Origin: Lepidurus packardi
Lineage: Eukaryota; Arthropoda; Branchiopoda; Notostraca; Triopsidae
NCBI GenBank assembly: GCA_023053545.1
Contig: JAKZAN010000079.1
Span: forward strand, 91,619 to 155,618
Reading direction: 5' to 3'
DNA length: 64,000 bases
The translations under genes and the position numbers were made by a program. This document shows positions 25,614 to 35,900 of this stretch, one piece after another. How positions within the stretch are numbered: position 1 is the first letter of the stretch; each line of letters opens with the position of its first letter. Under the pieces are notes generated by a model that worked only from the letters and a program-made list of their open reading frames with translations, was not told the origin of the DNA and made no database searches.

Positions 25614-27825
25614 TTACTAGCATTACCAGACCGTACCCACCCTGAAAGGTAGTTATGCTTCGACCTAAGCTAATCCCTTTTTCGATTAATAATCGCTTCT
25701 CGGGTTCTACCAGGAAATCCTGAGCTTCGTCTTTAGACGGCGGTGTTAGTTTACACTCACCCCATTTGTCTGAACCCTGGTTCGCAAGGTTGACGTGAAT
25801 GGGCATTCCCGATCGCGGGGGAATCCTATACTCCCTTAAGGAAACTATCTTCTCTACTCTCGTATCTTCGTCTTCGTTGATCTTTAAATCCGGGAAGAGG
25901 ACCGCATCCTGTTCTATTTTCTCGTCTGTTTGCTCATGGGGCCAATAAGGGGTTTCCGGTGACTCTCTTTTTTCAGCTGTGGAAGATTGTACTAAAAATT
26001 CAGAAAGCTCTCCCCCTTTATCTGGCTCCTTCGGCCTCGGCGGAGCCGAGGACCTTTCAATCCCAGGCTTCACCTTTGGAGTCTCACCTCCACCTCGACG
26101 GCACGACCACGCCCAACCCTCCTTAATCGTGGTGGAGATCTGCACGGCCTCCGTCATTTTCTCGTCGGCGAGATGACCTGACGGCCGGTACTGTGCGCCA
26201 TCCCGAGGGACTCGGGGCTCACCTATTCTTCTGCAGAGTTTCTGTTTACTCTTCCCCCTCTGGGGAAGCCTCTCAGCGCGCTCAGTGATGTCATCTGCCT
26301 TGGGGTTTGAGGCTAGAATTGCTACCTCACTATCTGTAGGCGTAGGGTTGGACTCCCTTGACGTAGACGGATCCTCCAAGCTTATTAAATCGACTTCCTC
26401 CTCTTCGTCAAAGCTAATCAAATCTTTCTCTGACTCCTTATCAAAGCTAATTAAATCCCCGCCAAAATCCTCCATTCGCGTCGTATTTTGGCGAGTTTGA
26501 AAATTCTCGAGAGGATCTAACGCACCCAGGGGCGCCATGGTCACACCCACGCGAACTGGTTCAAGCATGGATGTCATTCTGATCGCATTACTGAACGCAG
26601 CGATGGATGGTACATCCGAATGGTCTGATTCTACCCTAGCGGGACTAGTTGGCTCTCCGTGACGCTCCCAAGTACCCATTTCTCTTTTCAACAAGGAAAA
26701 CCGGCTAGTGGGGATAGTGGACACTTCTATTCGGTCCCGCCCCTGCGGCGAGGACCCAATTTCTGGGTCTATCGCCCCTACTACCGTTTTCTCTCCATTC
26801 AGGCACCCTAACTCACCTTCATCAGTTCTCGCGCCTATACGCGCCTCACTAGGGGAGGTGATTTCCCGTTGTTCCTGGATCGCGCATACCACGGTGTTAA
26901 GCTCGCTAACTACATCCTGAATCGGCCTAACGAAGGTCAGGGCCTCCTCACAAACGGTATCGCGTGCACATTCCTCGTGGCGTATCTCGGGTTGAGCAAG
27001 GCTTGGCACGTCCTGGTCATCCGAGAGCGGTGTTACGGGAGCCACTATAGCGCAACCAGCCGGCGTACATTCCTCAATTTGATCTTCAAGCTCTCGTTCT
27101 AGGCTCGAAACTTTCTTTGTCTTCCCTACCATCTGATCCTTCATTCTCCTGTCTTGCTTTTCTGTTCGTTCCTCGTGGATTTCTACTACCCCAGTTATTT
27201 TATTTTCCTCGTTGCAAAGGATAATTGGCAGCTCCACTCGTCCCTGTACACTCGGCTTTCGATCGGCTCTAGTTTCCCTGGTTCCATCTAGCTCGGTGGC
27301 ATTGAGCATTCCCACTACCGTTTTGTCCTTGTTTTTAACCCTCTTTAGGCAACAGGACGCCTGTGCAATTACGTTGCTAGCGCTATCTCCGATGGGCTTT
27401 TCCTCACTTTCCCGATGACCTGCGAGGGTAAACCCATCATCCCTATATCGGAGGGTCACATCACCTAATTGCCTAAGCAAATCGTTGCCTATGATCAGTT
27501 CTGCCAAGCCGTTGTTAAAGACAATGGCTTTCGTGTATACCTCCTTCCCTGCGAGTCGAACCCCGATATTCACACCACCTCGAATCTGTGCACGCTCGCC
27601 GTTTGCTACAACTATCTCGGGTCCCTCCCAGGCTACCAGCTGCGCCTGGTTACGTAAGGCCCAATCTTCGGAAACCACGCTCACGGCCGCACCAGTGTCG
27701 ATGATGGCCATTGCTTCTACTCCATTACAAATTACTCGCTCTCTGACTAGGTTTGGACAGAACACACATAAGAGGGGGATCTCAATGGTCTGGGCGACTC
27801 CGCCCCCCGGAGCCGCCCTTTCTAG
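25534..27825 (-). CDS. Retropepsin-type protease plus long linker (pro frame)
   Basis: Frame -1 relative to gag, entered at the gag stop. The aspartic protease lies at its start: active-site IDTGA (D at residue 23 counting from the GTG at 27765), then the flap region and a LIIGNDLL motif near residue 90, typical of Gypsy proteases, which cut the Gag-Pol polyprotein. After about residue 120 follow more than 500 residues without a recognised domain, rich in E, S, P and charged residues and probably disordered. Within it three 11-residue repeats begin DLISF/L (residues 437, 448, 459). The last part (REYRIPPRSGMPIHV, then a conserved-looking pre-RT segment) resembles the usual sequence before RT. 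The frame then runs into a stop at 25534 after losing the pol frame near 25600. The linker is several times longer than usual for Gypsy elements. Confidence 0.88.
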   Translation of the reverse strand, partial: LERAAPGGGVAQTIEIPLLCVFCPNLVRERVICNGVEAMAIIDTGAAVSVVSEDWALRNQAQLVAWEGPEIVVANGERAQIRGGVNIGVRLAGKEVYTKAIVFNNGLAELIIGNDLLRQLGDVTLRYRDDGFTLAGHRESEEKPIGDSASNVIAQASCCLKRVKNKDKTVVGMLNATELDGTRETRADRKPSVQGRVELPIILCNEENKITGVVEIHEERTEKQDRRMKDQMVGKTKKVSSLERELEDQIEECTPAGCAIVAPVTPLSDDQDVPSLAQPEIRHEECARDTVCEEALTFVRPIQDVVSELNTVVCAIQEQREITSPSEARIGARTDEGELGCLNGEKTVVGAIDPEIGSSPQGRDRIEVSTIPTSRFSLLKREMGTWERHGEPTSPARVESDHSDVPSIAAFSNAIRMTSMLEPVRVGVTMAPLGALDPLENFQTRQNTTRMEDFGGDLISFDKESEKDLISFDEEEEVDLISLEDPSTSRESNPTPTDSEVAILASNPKADDITERAERLPQRGKSKQKLCRRIGEPRVPRDGAQYRPSGHLADEKMTEAVQISTTIKEGWAWSCRRGGGETPKVKPGIERSSAPPRPKEPDKGGELSEFLVQSSTAEKRESPETPYWPHEQTDEKIEQDAVLFPDLKINEDEDTRVEKIVSLREYRIPPRSGMPIHVNLANQGSDKWGECKLTPPSKDEAQDFLVEPEKRLLIEKGISLGRSITTFQGGYGLVMLVNFGPEAHLGGCGDSFRQCRRPGTPHS
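26370..26460 (-). repeat. Three 33-bp coding repeats (DLISF/L motifs)
   Basis: Within the linker, DLISFD, DLISFD and DLISLE occur exactly 11 residues apart (437, 448, 459), separated by acidic spacers (KESEK, EEEEV). The core LISFD/LISLE fits the clathrin-box pattern L-hydrophobic-x-hydrophobic-D/E. Repeat spacing is seen directly; the binding role is inference. Confidence 0.75.
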
Positions 27826-27831
27826 TTTTCC
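27792..27831 (-). promoter_or_regulatory. Programmed -1 ribosomal frameshift signal at gag stop
   Basis: On the coding strand the last gag codons read GAA AAC TAG (slip site GGAAAAC, plus positions 27825-27831). After a 6-nt spacer (TAGAAA) comes an 11-bp stem: GGGCGGCTCCG (27808-27818) pairs with CGGAGTCGCCC (27792-27802) with one G-U pair and a 5-G loop (27803-27807). The protease frame is -1 to gag and is closed by a TGA upstream at about 27844-27846, so the shift must happen within this short overlap. AAC in the A site and the spacer length are typical. The P-site half (GGA rather than AAA or GGG) is non-canonical. Confidence 0.8.
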
Positions 27832-29393
27832 GAACCAGAATCTTCACGATCGCTATCCGAGCATCGCCCTGATGGTCTTTCCGATTTTGACTTGCCACCC
27901 TTATCTCTGCTCTGGGATTCTTTACTCCCTTTCCCCTTCCCGATTCCCTTGTGGTCTTGACCACGCTCCCTGGACTCAGGGTTGACACAGTAACGTGCAA
28001 TGTGCCCTGGTTTCTGACAGCGATAGCAAATAGGTTTCCCATCATGCGTGCGGGAATTTGGGGAGTAAGAACGATTGGGAGAATAGGGACGGCCAACCTT
28101 ACCTTGCGGTTTCGCGAAACTTTCGCGGAACTGCTGGAATTCACCGGCGAGTTTGCAGAGAGCCTCCGCAATGGCACTGGATTCCGATCCTGAGCTGGGT
28201 TTAGGATTTTCACGACCCGTTGGGGCAAAAGGGGTAAACGACCCTTGCCCTCGCACACCAACACCAGCCACCGCGGCACGTTTTTCGGCTTCTTCGCTAC
28301 GGATCACGTTGGTCCACCAGGCTTGAGAAACTCGGCTCCTTTCCTGGCTGAACTCAAGCAAGTTAGCCTCTTCAAGGAACTTGTTACACGTTTGCACGTT
28401 TAAGCGTGACAACGGCTCCACTAGACCAGGCCGTAGGCCTCGGAAGAGGTGATTGAGTTTGTCATATTCGGACATGCCGGGATTAATCTCCCGGCACAGG
28501 TTGACTACGTCCATGTAATACTCGTTGACACTCTCTTCCCAACGCTGCACCCGCATTTGCAACTTGGCGTTGCTGCGGAAAACTCGACCTTGGGTAACGA
28601 AAAACTTTCGGAATTCCTCTTTTAGTTCATTCCAGGAGGTAGGGGGTGGGCCATCAAGGGGGTACCGGTTGGCGTACCATGTATCGGCCATACCGTCCAG
28701 GCTCGTAGCCAAACACTCCAGTTTATCTTTCTCATTCCATCCATTGTAAATCGCCACCTGCTCATATTTTTGGAGGAACCGCATAGCGTCCTCATCGTGA
28801 GCCCCAGAAAATCGTGGGGCACTCACCGCCTTGCGCAACCTACCGGGCGCACTGGGGTTTGCCATGGTTGAGGCAGGGCTGTTTGGCTCGGCGAGGAGGT
28901 CTACGAGTCTCACAACGGATCCTCGCGGTGAAGGGGTGGTACGGCCGGCTTCAATAGTCGACCTTTCAATCGCCTCCAGCTCTTCCCGTACCGCGGAGAA
29001 CTGGTACCTCCTGCGAGGGGTTTCCGGGCTGGATTCCGGCTCGCTAGGAACTGCGTAGCAGGTGAGGTCTAGATCCGGACTCTGGGGGCGGTCGGCTTCG
29101 TCGTCTTCGGACGGGACAGCTGAACTCCACGGAATTTCTTGCGCCTCCAAAGTAGGTTTTTGTGGACTCGAGACAGTAATGGCTCGTTCGGCGTTTTTAG
29201 TGTAGAGCCAAGAAGGATTGACTGTTTCCTTCCGCGTTTCTCCGAGTCGACGGCGTACAGTCACGGAACGGGTGAACGAGGACTCCCTCGGAGGTAACGT
29301 TGGGGTCCCTGGGATACGGGTACCCTGGCGATTCGGGCAAGGAACGCCTTTACCGGTTCCCACGGTCTTCGGGATCGCCCCAGTGTCACTCAT
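27822..29393 (-). CDS. gag: Gag capsid/nucleocapsid protein
   Basis: 523 codons from a true ATG (29391-29393) to TAG (27822-27824). The N-terminal ~185 residues are rich in S, P, R and E and show no domain. Residues about 190-340 fit the retrotransposon Gag/capsid family: a motif around DTWYANRYPLDG, then WNELKEEFRKFF, and a helical C-terminal part with LNHLFRGLRPG. A single zinc knuckle CYRCQKPGHIARYC (CX2CX4HX4C) lies at 456-469, followed by a basic, then acidic tail of 54 residues. Gag forms the cytoplasmic particle and packages the element RNA. It is the first ORF of the minus-strand transcript; about 88 bp separate it from the 5' LTR, including the primer site. Downstream protease is reached by -1 frameshifting at its stop. 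No internal stop or frame break is seen. Confidence 0.92.
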   Translation of the reverse strand: MSDTGAIPKTVGTGKGVPCPNRQGTRIPGTPTLPPRESSFTRSVTVRRRLGETRKETVNPSWLYTKNAERAITVSSPQKPTLEAQEIPWSSAVPSEDDEADRPQSPDLDLTCYAVPSEPESSPETPRRRYQFSAVREELEAIERSTIEAGRTTPSPRGSVVRLVDLLAEPNSPASTMANPSAPGRLRKAVSAPRFSGAHDEDAMRFLQKYEQVAIYNGWNEKDKLECLATSLDGMADTWYANRYPLDGPPPTSWNELKEEFRKFFVTQGRVFRSNAKLQMRVQRWEESVNEYYMDVVNLCREINPGMSEYDKLNHLFRGLRPGLVEPLSRLNVQTCNKFLEEANLLEFSQERSRVSQAWWTNVIRSEEAEKRAAVAGVGVRGQGSFTPFAPTGRENPKPSSGSESSAIAEALCKLAGEFQQFRESFAKPQGKVGRPYSPNRSYSPNSRTHDGKPICYRCQKPGHIARYCVNPESRERGQDHKGIGKGKGSKESQSRDKGGKSKSERPSGRCSDSDREDSGSEN

Positions 29394-29461
29394 GAAACCC
29401 CCAAGTCCTAGTTAGGTTCTAACACAAAACACGTAGCCTAACTTTACCAATCAAACCACCA
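29394..29461 (-). other. Untranslated leader of LTR element
   Basis: Short leader between the primer binding site and the gag ATG. It is rich in T and AAC on the coding strand. No other signal is seen. Confidence 0.6.
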
Positions 29462-29479
29462 TTCCCGGTCGATGCACCA
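29462..29479 (-). other. Primer binding site, tRNA-Gly-like
   Basis: Two bases (AT) after the 5' LTR the coding strand reads TGGTGCATCGACCGGGAA. Its complement, TTCCCGGTCGATGCACCA, matches the 3' end of insect tRNA-Gly(GCC), as I recall it, at 17 of 18 positions including CCA. The tRNA would prime minus-strand cDNA synthesis. The tRNA identity is from memory and should be confirmed against a tRNA set. Confidence 0.8.
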
Positions 29480-29481
29480 AT

Positions 29482-29985
29482 TGTCACGTCTAAATCTGAC
29501 AGGGCATCAAATCCGTCAGGAATTAGAGTAATGTTCGAGAAAGGTGGATTTATAGAACTTTATTCGGGAAGATTACAGTGGTAAAGTTAAGAGGGACTAT
29601 TTGTACAGAGAACAGGGGGACTAGGACATAACAACACTACACAAGACTCTACCCTTCGACTCTCTCTAACAGACTGCCCTCTCGTACTTCAACTCTCTAA
29701 CCAACTAAACTCTTCTTGGCACCATTCGCCAAAGCTGGGCATGCAATCCCACGTAGCTCCGGTGCTCTATCCGACACCATGTGCGTCAGCAGGATTGCAA
29801 TTCGGCACATGGGGTCAGGGATCACCGAAGCTCCGTGCTAACTAAGCTGCGAAGTTTAGCGAAAAGCGACACCATGTAGGTAACCCAGTACATGGGGTCA
29901 GGGATCAGCTTAGCTCTGGGCTAAGTTGGCTGCAAAGATTAGCAAAGCGTGAGAAAGGCAAGCAATGCGAAATATAACCGTGACA
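29482..29985 (-). repeat. 5' LTR (right copy)
   Basis: 504 bp, same ends TGTCAC...GTGACA as the left copy; differences at 29532, 29538, 29560, 29641 and 29681 only (99.0% identical). On the coding strand it contains AATAAA (plus 29559-29564), followed 4 bases later by TATAAA (29549-29554). As AATAAA lies in the 3' third of the LTR it is a likely poly(A) signal. The promoter cannot be placed: a TTATATTT near the very 5' end seems too early to serve as TATA box for an R region downstream. Confidence 0.95.
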
Positions 29986-29989
29986 ATAC
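29986..29989. repeat. Target-site duplication (right) of LTR element
   Basis: ATAC directly after the right LTR, the partner of 21027-21030. The satellite continues immediately with CTTACGG. Confidence 0.9.
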
Positions 29990-32900
29990 CTTACGGACTT
30001 AATTAATTCCTTACGGACTTAATTAATTCTTTACGGAATGAATTAATTCCTTACGGACTGAATGTATTGCTTGCGGACTGAATTAATTCCTTACGGACTG
30101 AATTAATTCCTTACTGACTGAATTAATCCCTTACGGACTGAATTAATTCCTTGCGAACTGAATTAATTCTTTACGGACGGGATTAATCCCTTACGGACTG
30201 AATTAATTAGTTACGGACTGAACTAGTTGTTTACGGATTGCATTAATTCCTTACGGACTGAATTAATTAATTGCGGACTGAATTAATTCCTAAGGGACTT
30301 AATTAATTCATTACGGACTGAATTAATTCCTTACGTCCTGATTAAATTCTTTACAGACTGAATTAATTCCTTACGGACTGAATTAATTCTTTACGGACTT
30401 AAATAATTCCTTACGGACTTAATTAATTTCTTATGGACTTAATTAATTCCTTATGGACTTAATTAATTCCTAACGGACTTAATGAATTCCTTACGTACTT
30501 AATTAATTCCTTACGGACTTAGTTAATTCCTTACGGACTTAATTAATTCCTTACGGACTAATTTAATTCCTTACGGACTGAATTAATTCCTTACGGACTG
30601 AATTAATTCTTTACAGACTTAATTAATTCAATACGGACTGAAATAATTCCTTACGGACTGAATTAATTCCTTACGGACTGAATTAATTCTTTAGGATCGA
30701 TTGAATTCCTTACTTACTGAATTAATTCCTTACGGACTGGATTAATTCCTTACGGACTGAATTAATTCCTTACGGACTGAATTAATTCCTTACGGACTGA
30801 ATTAATTCCTTACGGACTGAATTAATTCCTTACGGACTGAATTAATTCTCTACGGAATTAATTAATTCAATACGGACTGAAATAATTGATTACGGACTTA
30901 ATTAATTCCTTACGGACTGAATTAATTCCTTACGGACTGAATTAATTCCTTGCGGACTGAATTAATTCCTTACGGACTTAATTAATTCATTACGGACTGA
31001 ATTAATTCCTTACGGCCTGATTTAATTCCTTACAGACTGAATTAATTCCATACGGACTGAATTAATTCTTCACGGACTTAAATAATTCCTTACGGACTTA
31101 TTTTGTTCCTTATGGACTTAATTAATTAATAACGGACTTAATTAATACCTTACGGACTTAATTAATTCCTTACGGACTTAATTAATTCTTTACGGAATGA
31201 ATTAATTCCTTACGGACTGAATTAATTCCTTGCGGACGGAATTAATTCCTTACGGACTGAATTAATTCCTTACGGACTGAATTAATTCTTTACGGACTTA
31301 ATTAATTCAATACGGACTGAAATAATTCCTTACAGACTGAATTAATTCCTTACGGACTGAATTAATTCTTTAGGATCGATTGAATTCCTTACTTACTGAA
31401 TTAATTCCTTACGGACTGGGTTAATTCCTTACGGACTGAATTAATTCCTTACGGACTGAATTAATTCCTTACGGAATGAATTAATTCCATACGGACTGAA
31501 TTAATTCCTTACGGACTGAATTAATTCCTTACGGACTGAATTAATTCTCTACGGACTTAATTAATTCAATACGGACTGAAATAATTCCTTACGGACTGAA
31601 TTAATTCCTTGCGGACTGAATTAATTCCTTACGGACTGAATTAATTCATTACGGACTGAATTAATTCCATACGGACTGAATTAATTCTTCACGGACTTAA
31701 ATAATCCCTTACGGACTTAATTTGTTCCTTATGGACTTAATTAATTAATAACGGACTTAAATAATACCTTAATGACTTAATTAATTCCTTACGGACTTAA
31801 TTAATTCTTTACGGACTTAATTAATTCCTTACGAATTAATTAATTCCTTACGGAATGAATTAATTCCTTACGGACTGAATTAATTCCTTACGGACTGAAT
31901 TAATTCCTTACGGACTGAATTAATTCTCTACGGACTTAATTAATTCAATACGGACTGAAATAATTCCTTACGGACTGAATTAATTCCTTACGTACTGAAT
32001 TAATTCTTTAGGATCGATTGAATTCCTTACTTACTGAATTAATTCCTTACGGACTGGGTTAATTCCTTACGGACTGAATTAATTCCATACGGACTGAATT
32101 AATTCCTTGCGGACTGAATTAATTCCTTACGGACTTAATTAATTCATTACGGACTGAATTAATTCCTTACGGACTGAATTAATTCTTCACGGACTTAAAT
32201 AATCCCTTACGGAGTTAATTTGTTCCTTATGGACTTCATTAATTAATAACGGACTTAATTAATACCTTAATGACTTAATTAATTCCTTACGGACTTAATT
32301 AATTCTTTACGGACTGAATTAATTCTTTAGGATCGATTGAATTCCTTACTTACTGAATTAATTCCTTACGGACTGGATTAATTCCTTACGGACTGAATTA
32401 ATTCCTTACGGACTGAATTAATTCCTTAGGAATTAATTAATTCCTTACGGAATGAATTAATTCCTTACGGACTTAATTAATTCCTTACGGACTTAATTAA
32501 TTCCTTACGGACTGTATTAATTCCTTACGGACTGAATTAATTCTTTAGGATCGATTGAATTCCTTACTTACTGAATTAATTCCTTACGGACTGGATTAAT
32601 TCCTTACGGATTGAATTAATTCCTTACGGACTGAATTAATTCCTTGCGGACTGAATTAATTCCTTACGGACTGAATTAATTCTTTACGGACTTAATTAAT
32701 TCCTTACGGACTGAATTAATTCTCTACGGAATTAATTAATTCAATACGGACTGAAATAATTCCTTACGGACTTAATTAATTCCTTACCGACTTAATTAAT
32801 TCCTTATGGACTCAATTAATTCCTAACGGACTTTATGAATTCCTTACGGACTGAATTAATTCCTTACGTACTTAATTAATTCCTTACGGACTTAGTTAAT

Positions 32901-35900
32901 TCCTTACGGACTGAATTAATTCTTTACGGACTGAATTAATTCCTTACGGACTGAATTAATTCCCTACGGACTGAATTAATTTTTTACGGACTGAATTAAT
33001 TAATTACGGACTTAATTTGTTCCTTATGGACTTCATTAATTAATAACGGACTGAATTAATTTTTTACGGACTGAAATAATTCCTTACGGACTTAATTAAT
33101 TCAATACGGACTGAAATAATTCCTTACGGACTTAATTAATTCCTTACGGAATGAATTAATTCATTACGCACTTAATTAATCCATTACGGACTGAATTAAT
33201 TCCTTACGTACTGAACTAATTCCTTACGGACTGAATTAATTCCATACGGACTGAATTAATTCCTTACCGACTTAATTAATTCCTTATGGACTCAATTAAT
33301 TCCTAACGGACTTTATGAATTCCTTACGGACTGAATTAATTCCTTACGGACTTAGTTAATTCCTTACGGACTTAATTAATTCTTTACGGACTGAATTAAT
33401 TCCTTACGGACTGAATTAATTCCTTACGGACTGAATTAATTTTTTACGGACTGAATTAATTCCTTACGGACTTAATTTGTTCCTAATGGACTTCATTAAT
33501 TAATAACGGACTTAATTAATACCTTAATGACTTAATTAATTCCTTACGGACTTAATTAATTCTTTACGGACTGAATTAATTCTTTAGGATCGATTGAATT
33601 CCTTACTTACTGAATTAATTCCTTACGGACTGGATTAATTCCTTACGGGCTGAATTAATTCCTTACGGACTGAATTAATTCCTTAGGAATTAATTAATTC
33701 CTTACGGAATGAATTAATTCCTTACGGAATGAATTAATTCCTTACGGACTTAATTAATTCCTTACGGACTGAATTAATTCCTTACGGACTGAATTAATTC
33801 TTTAGGATCGATTGAATTCCTTACTTACTGAATTAATTCCTTACGGACTGGATTAATTCCTTACGGACTGAATTAATTCCTTACGGACTGAATTAATTCC
33901 TTACGGACTGAATTAATTCCTTACGGACTGAATTAATTCTTTACGGACTTAATTAATTCCTTACGGACTGAATTAATTCTCTACGGAATTAATTAATTCA
34001 ATACTGACTGAAATAATTCCTTACGGACTTAATTAATTCCTTACCGACTTAATTAATTCCTTATGGACTCAATTATTTCCTAACGGACTTTATGAATTCC
34101 TTACGGACTGAATGAATTCCTTACGTACTTAATTAATTCCTTACGGACTTAGTTAATTCCTTACGGACTTAATTAATTCTTTACGGACTGAATTAATTCC
34201 TTACGGACTGAATTAATTCCTTACGGACTGAATTAATTTTTTACGGACTGAATTAATTAATTACGGACTTAATTTGTTCCTTATGGACTTCATTAATTAA
34301 TAACGGACTTAATTAATACCTTAATGACTGAATTAATTCCTTACGGACTGAATTAATTTTTTACGGACTGAAATAATTCCTTACGGACTTAATTAATTCA
34401 ATACGGACTGAAATAATTCCTTACGGACTGAATTAATTCCATACGGACTGAATTAATTCCTTGCGGACTGAATTAATTCCTTACGGACTTAAGTAATTCA
34501 TTACGGACTGAATTAATTCCTTACGGACTGAATTAATTCCATACGGACTGAATTAATTCTTCACGGACTGAATTAATTCCTTACTGACTTAATTTGTTCC
34601 TTATGGACTTCATTAATTAATAACGGACTTAATTAATACCTTACTGACTTAATTAATTCCTTACGGACTTAATTAATTCTTTACGGACTGAATTAATTCT
34701 TTAGGATCGATTGAATTCCTTACTTACTGAATTAATTCCTTACGGACTGGATTAATTCCTTACGGACTGAATTAATTCCTTACGGACTGAATTAATTCCT
34801 TACGAATTAATTAATTCCTTACGGAATGAATTAATTCCTTACGGACTGTATTAATTCCTTACGGACTGAATTAATTCCTTACGGACTGAATTAATTCTTT
34901 AGGATCGATTGAATTCCTTACTTACTGAATTAATTCCTTACGGACTGGATTAATTCCTTACGGACTGAATTAATTCCTTACGGACTGAATTAATTCCTTA
35001 CGGACTGAATTAATTCCTTACGGACTGAATTAATTCTTTACGGACTTAATTAATTCCTTACGGACTGAATTAATTCTCTACGGACTTAATTAATTCAATA
35101 CGGACTGAAATAATTCCTTACGGACTTAATTAATTCCTTACGGAATGAATTAATTCATTACGCACTTAATTAATCCATTACGGACTGAATTAATTCCTTA
35201 CGGACTGAATTAATTCCATACGGACTGAATTAATTCCTTACGTACTGAACTAATTCCTTACGGACTGAATTAATTCCATACGGACTGAATTAATTCCTTG
35301 CGGACTGAATTAATTCCTTACGGACTTAAGTAATTCATTACGGACTGAATTAATTCCTTACGGACTGAATTAATTCCATACGGACTGAATTAATTCTTCA
35401 CGGACTTAAATAATCCCTTACGGACTTAATTTGTTCCTTATGGACTTAATTAATTAATAACGGACTTAATTAATACCATAATGACTTAATTAATTCCTTA
35501 CGGACTTAATTAATTCTTTACGGACTTAATTAATTCCTTACGAATTATATAATTCCTTACGGAATGAATCAATTCCTTACGGACTGAATTAATTCCTTGC
35601 GGACTGAATTAATTCCTTACGGACTGAATTAATTCCTTACGGACTGAATTAATTCCTTACGGACTGAATTAATTCTCTATGGACTTAATTAATTCAATAC
35701 GGACTGAAATAATTCCTTACGGACTGAATTAATTCCTTACGGACTGAATTAATTCCTTACGGACTGAATTAATTCTCTACGGACTTAATTAATTCAATAC
35801 GGACTGAAATAATTCTTTACGGACTTAATTAATTCCTTACGAATTATATAATTCCTTACGGAATGAATCAATTCCTTACGGACTGAATTAATTCCTTGCG

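Larger units (their letters stand above)
21031..29985 (-). mobile_element. Ty3/Gypsy-type LTR retrotransposon with envelope-like ORF
   Basis: Full-length element of 8955 bp flanked by the 4-bp duplication ATAC. It has two 504-bp LTRs and, on the minus strand, gag, protease with a long linker, RT-RNase H-integrase and an envelope-like ORF. The domain order (integrase after RNase H) is that of Ty3/Gypsy (Metaviridae), not Ty1/Copia. Base composition is clearly richer in G and C than the satellite around it. The LTRs differ at 5 of 504 sites, so the insertion is recent. The coding part is interrupted by an apparent one-base break between linker and RT and by the missing start codon of the envelope-like ORF. 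The -1 shift at the gag stop looks programmed. The family name cannot be fixed without database comparison. Confidence 0.95.

Noticed and set aside
27485..27985. 166-codon plus-strand ORF over the gag/protease junction
   Set aside because: Antisense to gag and protease, no recognisable motif.
27782..28279. 165-codon minus-strand ORF overlapping gag
   Set aside because: It is in another frame of gag, basic and low-complexity, and not the protease frame. The gag and protease frames explain the region.
29549..29554. TATAAA as LTR promoter
   Set aside because: On the coding strand it lies after AATAAA near the 3' end of the LTR, which would place the start site almost at the LTR end. More likely incidental or part of the poly(A) region.
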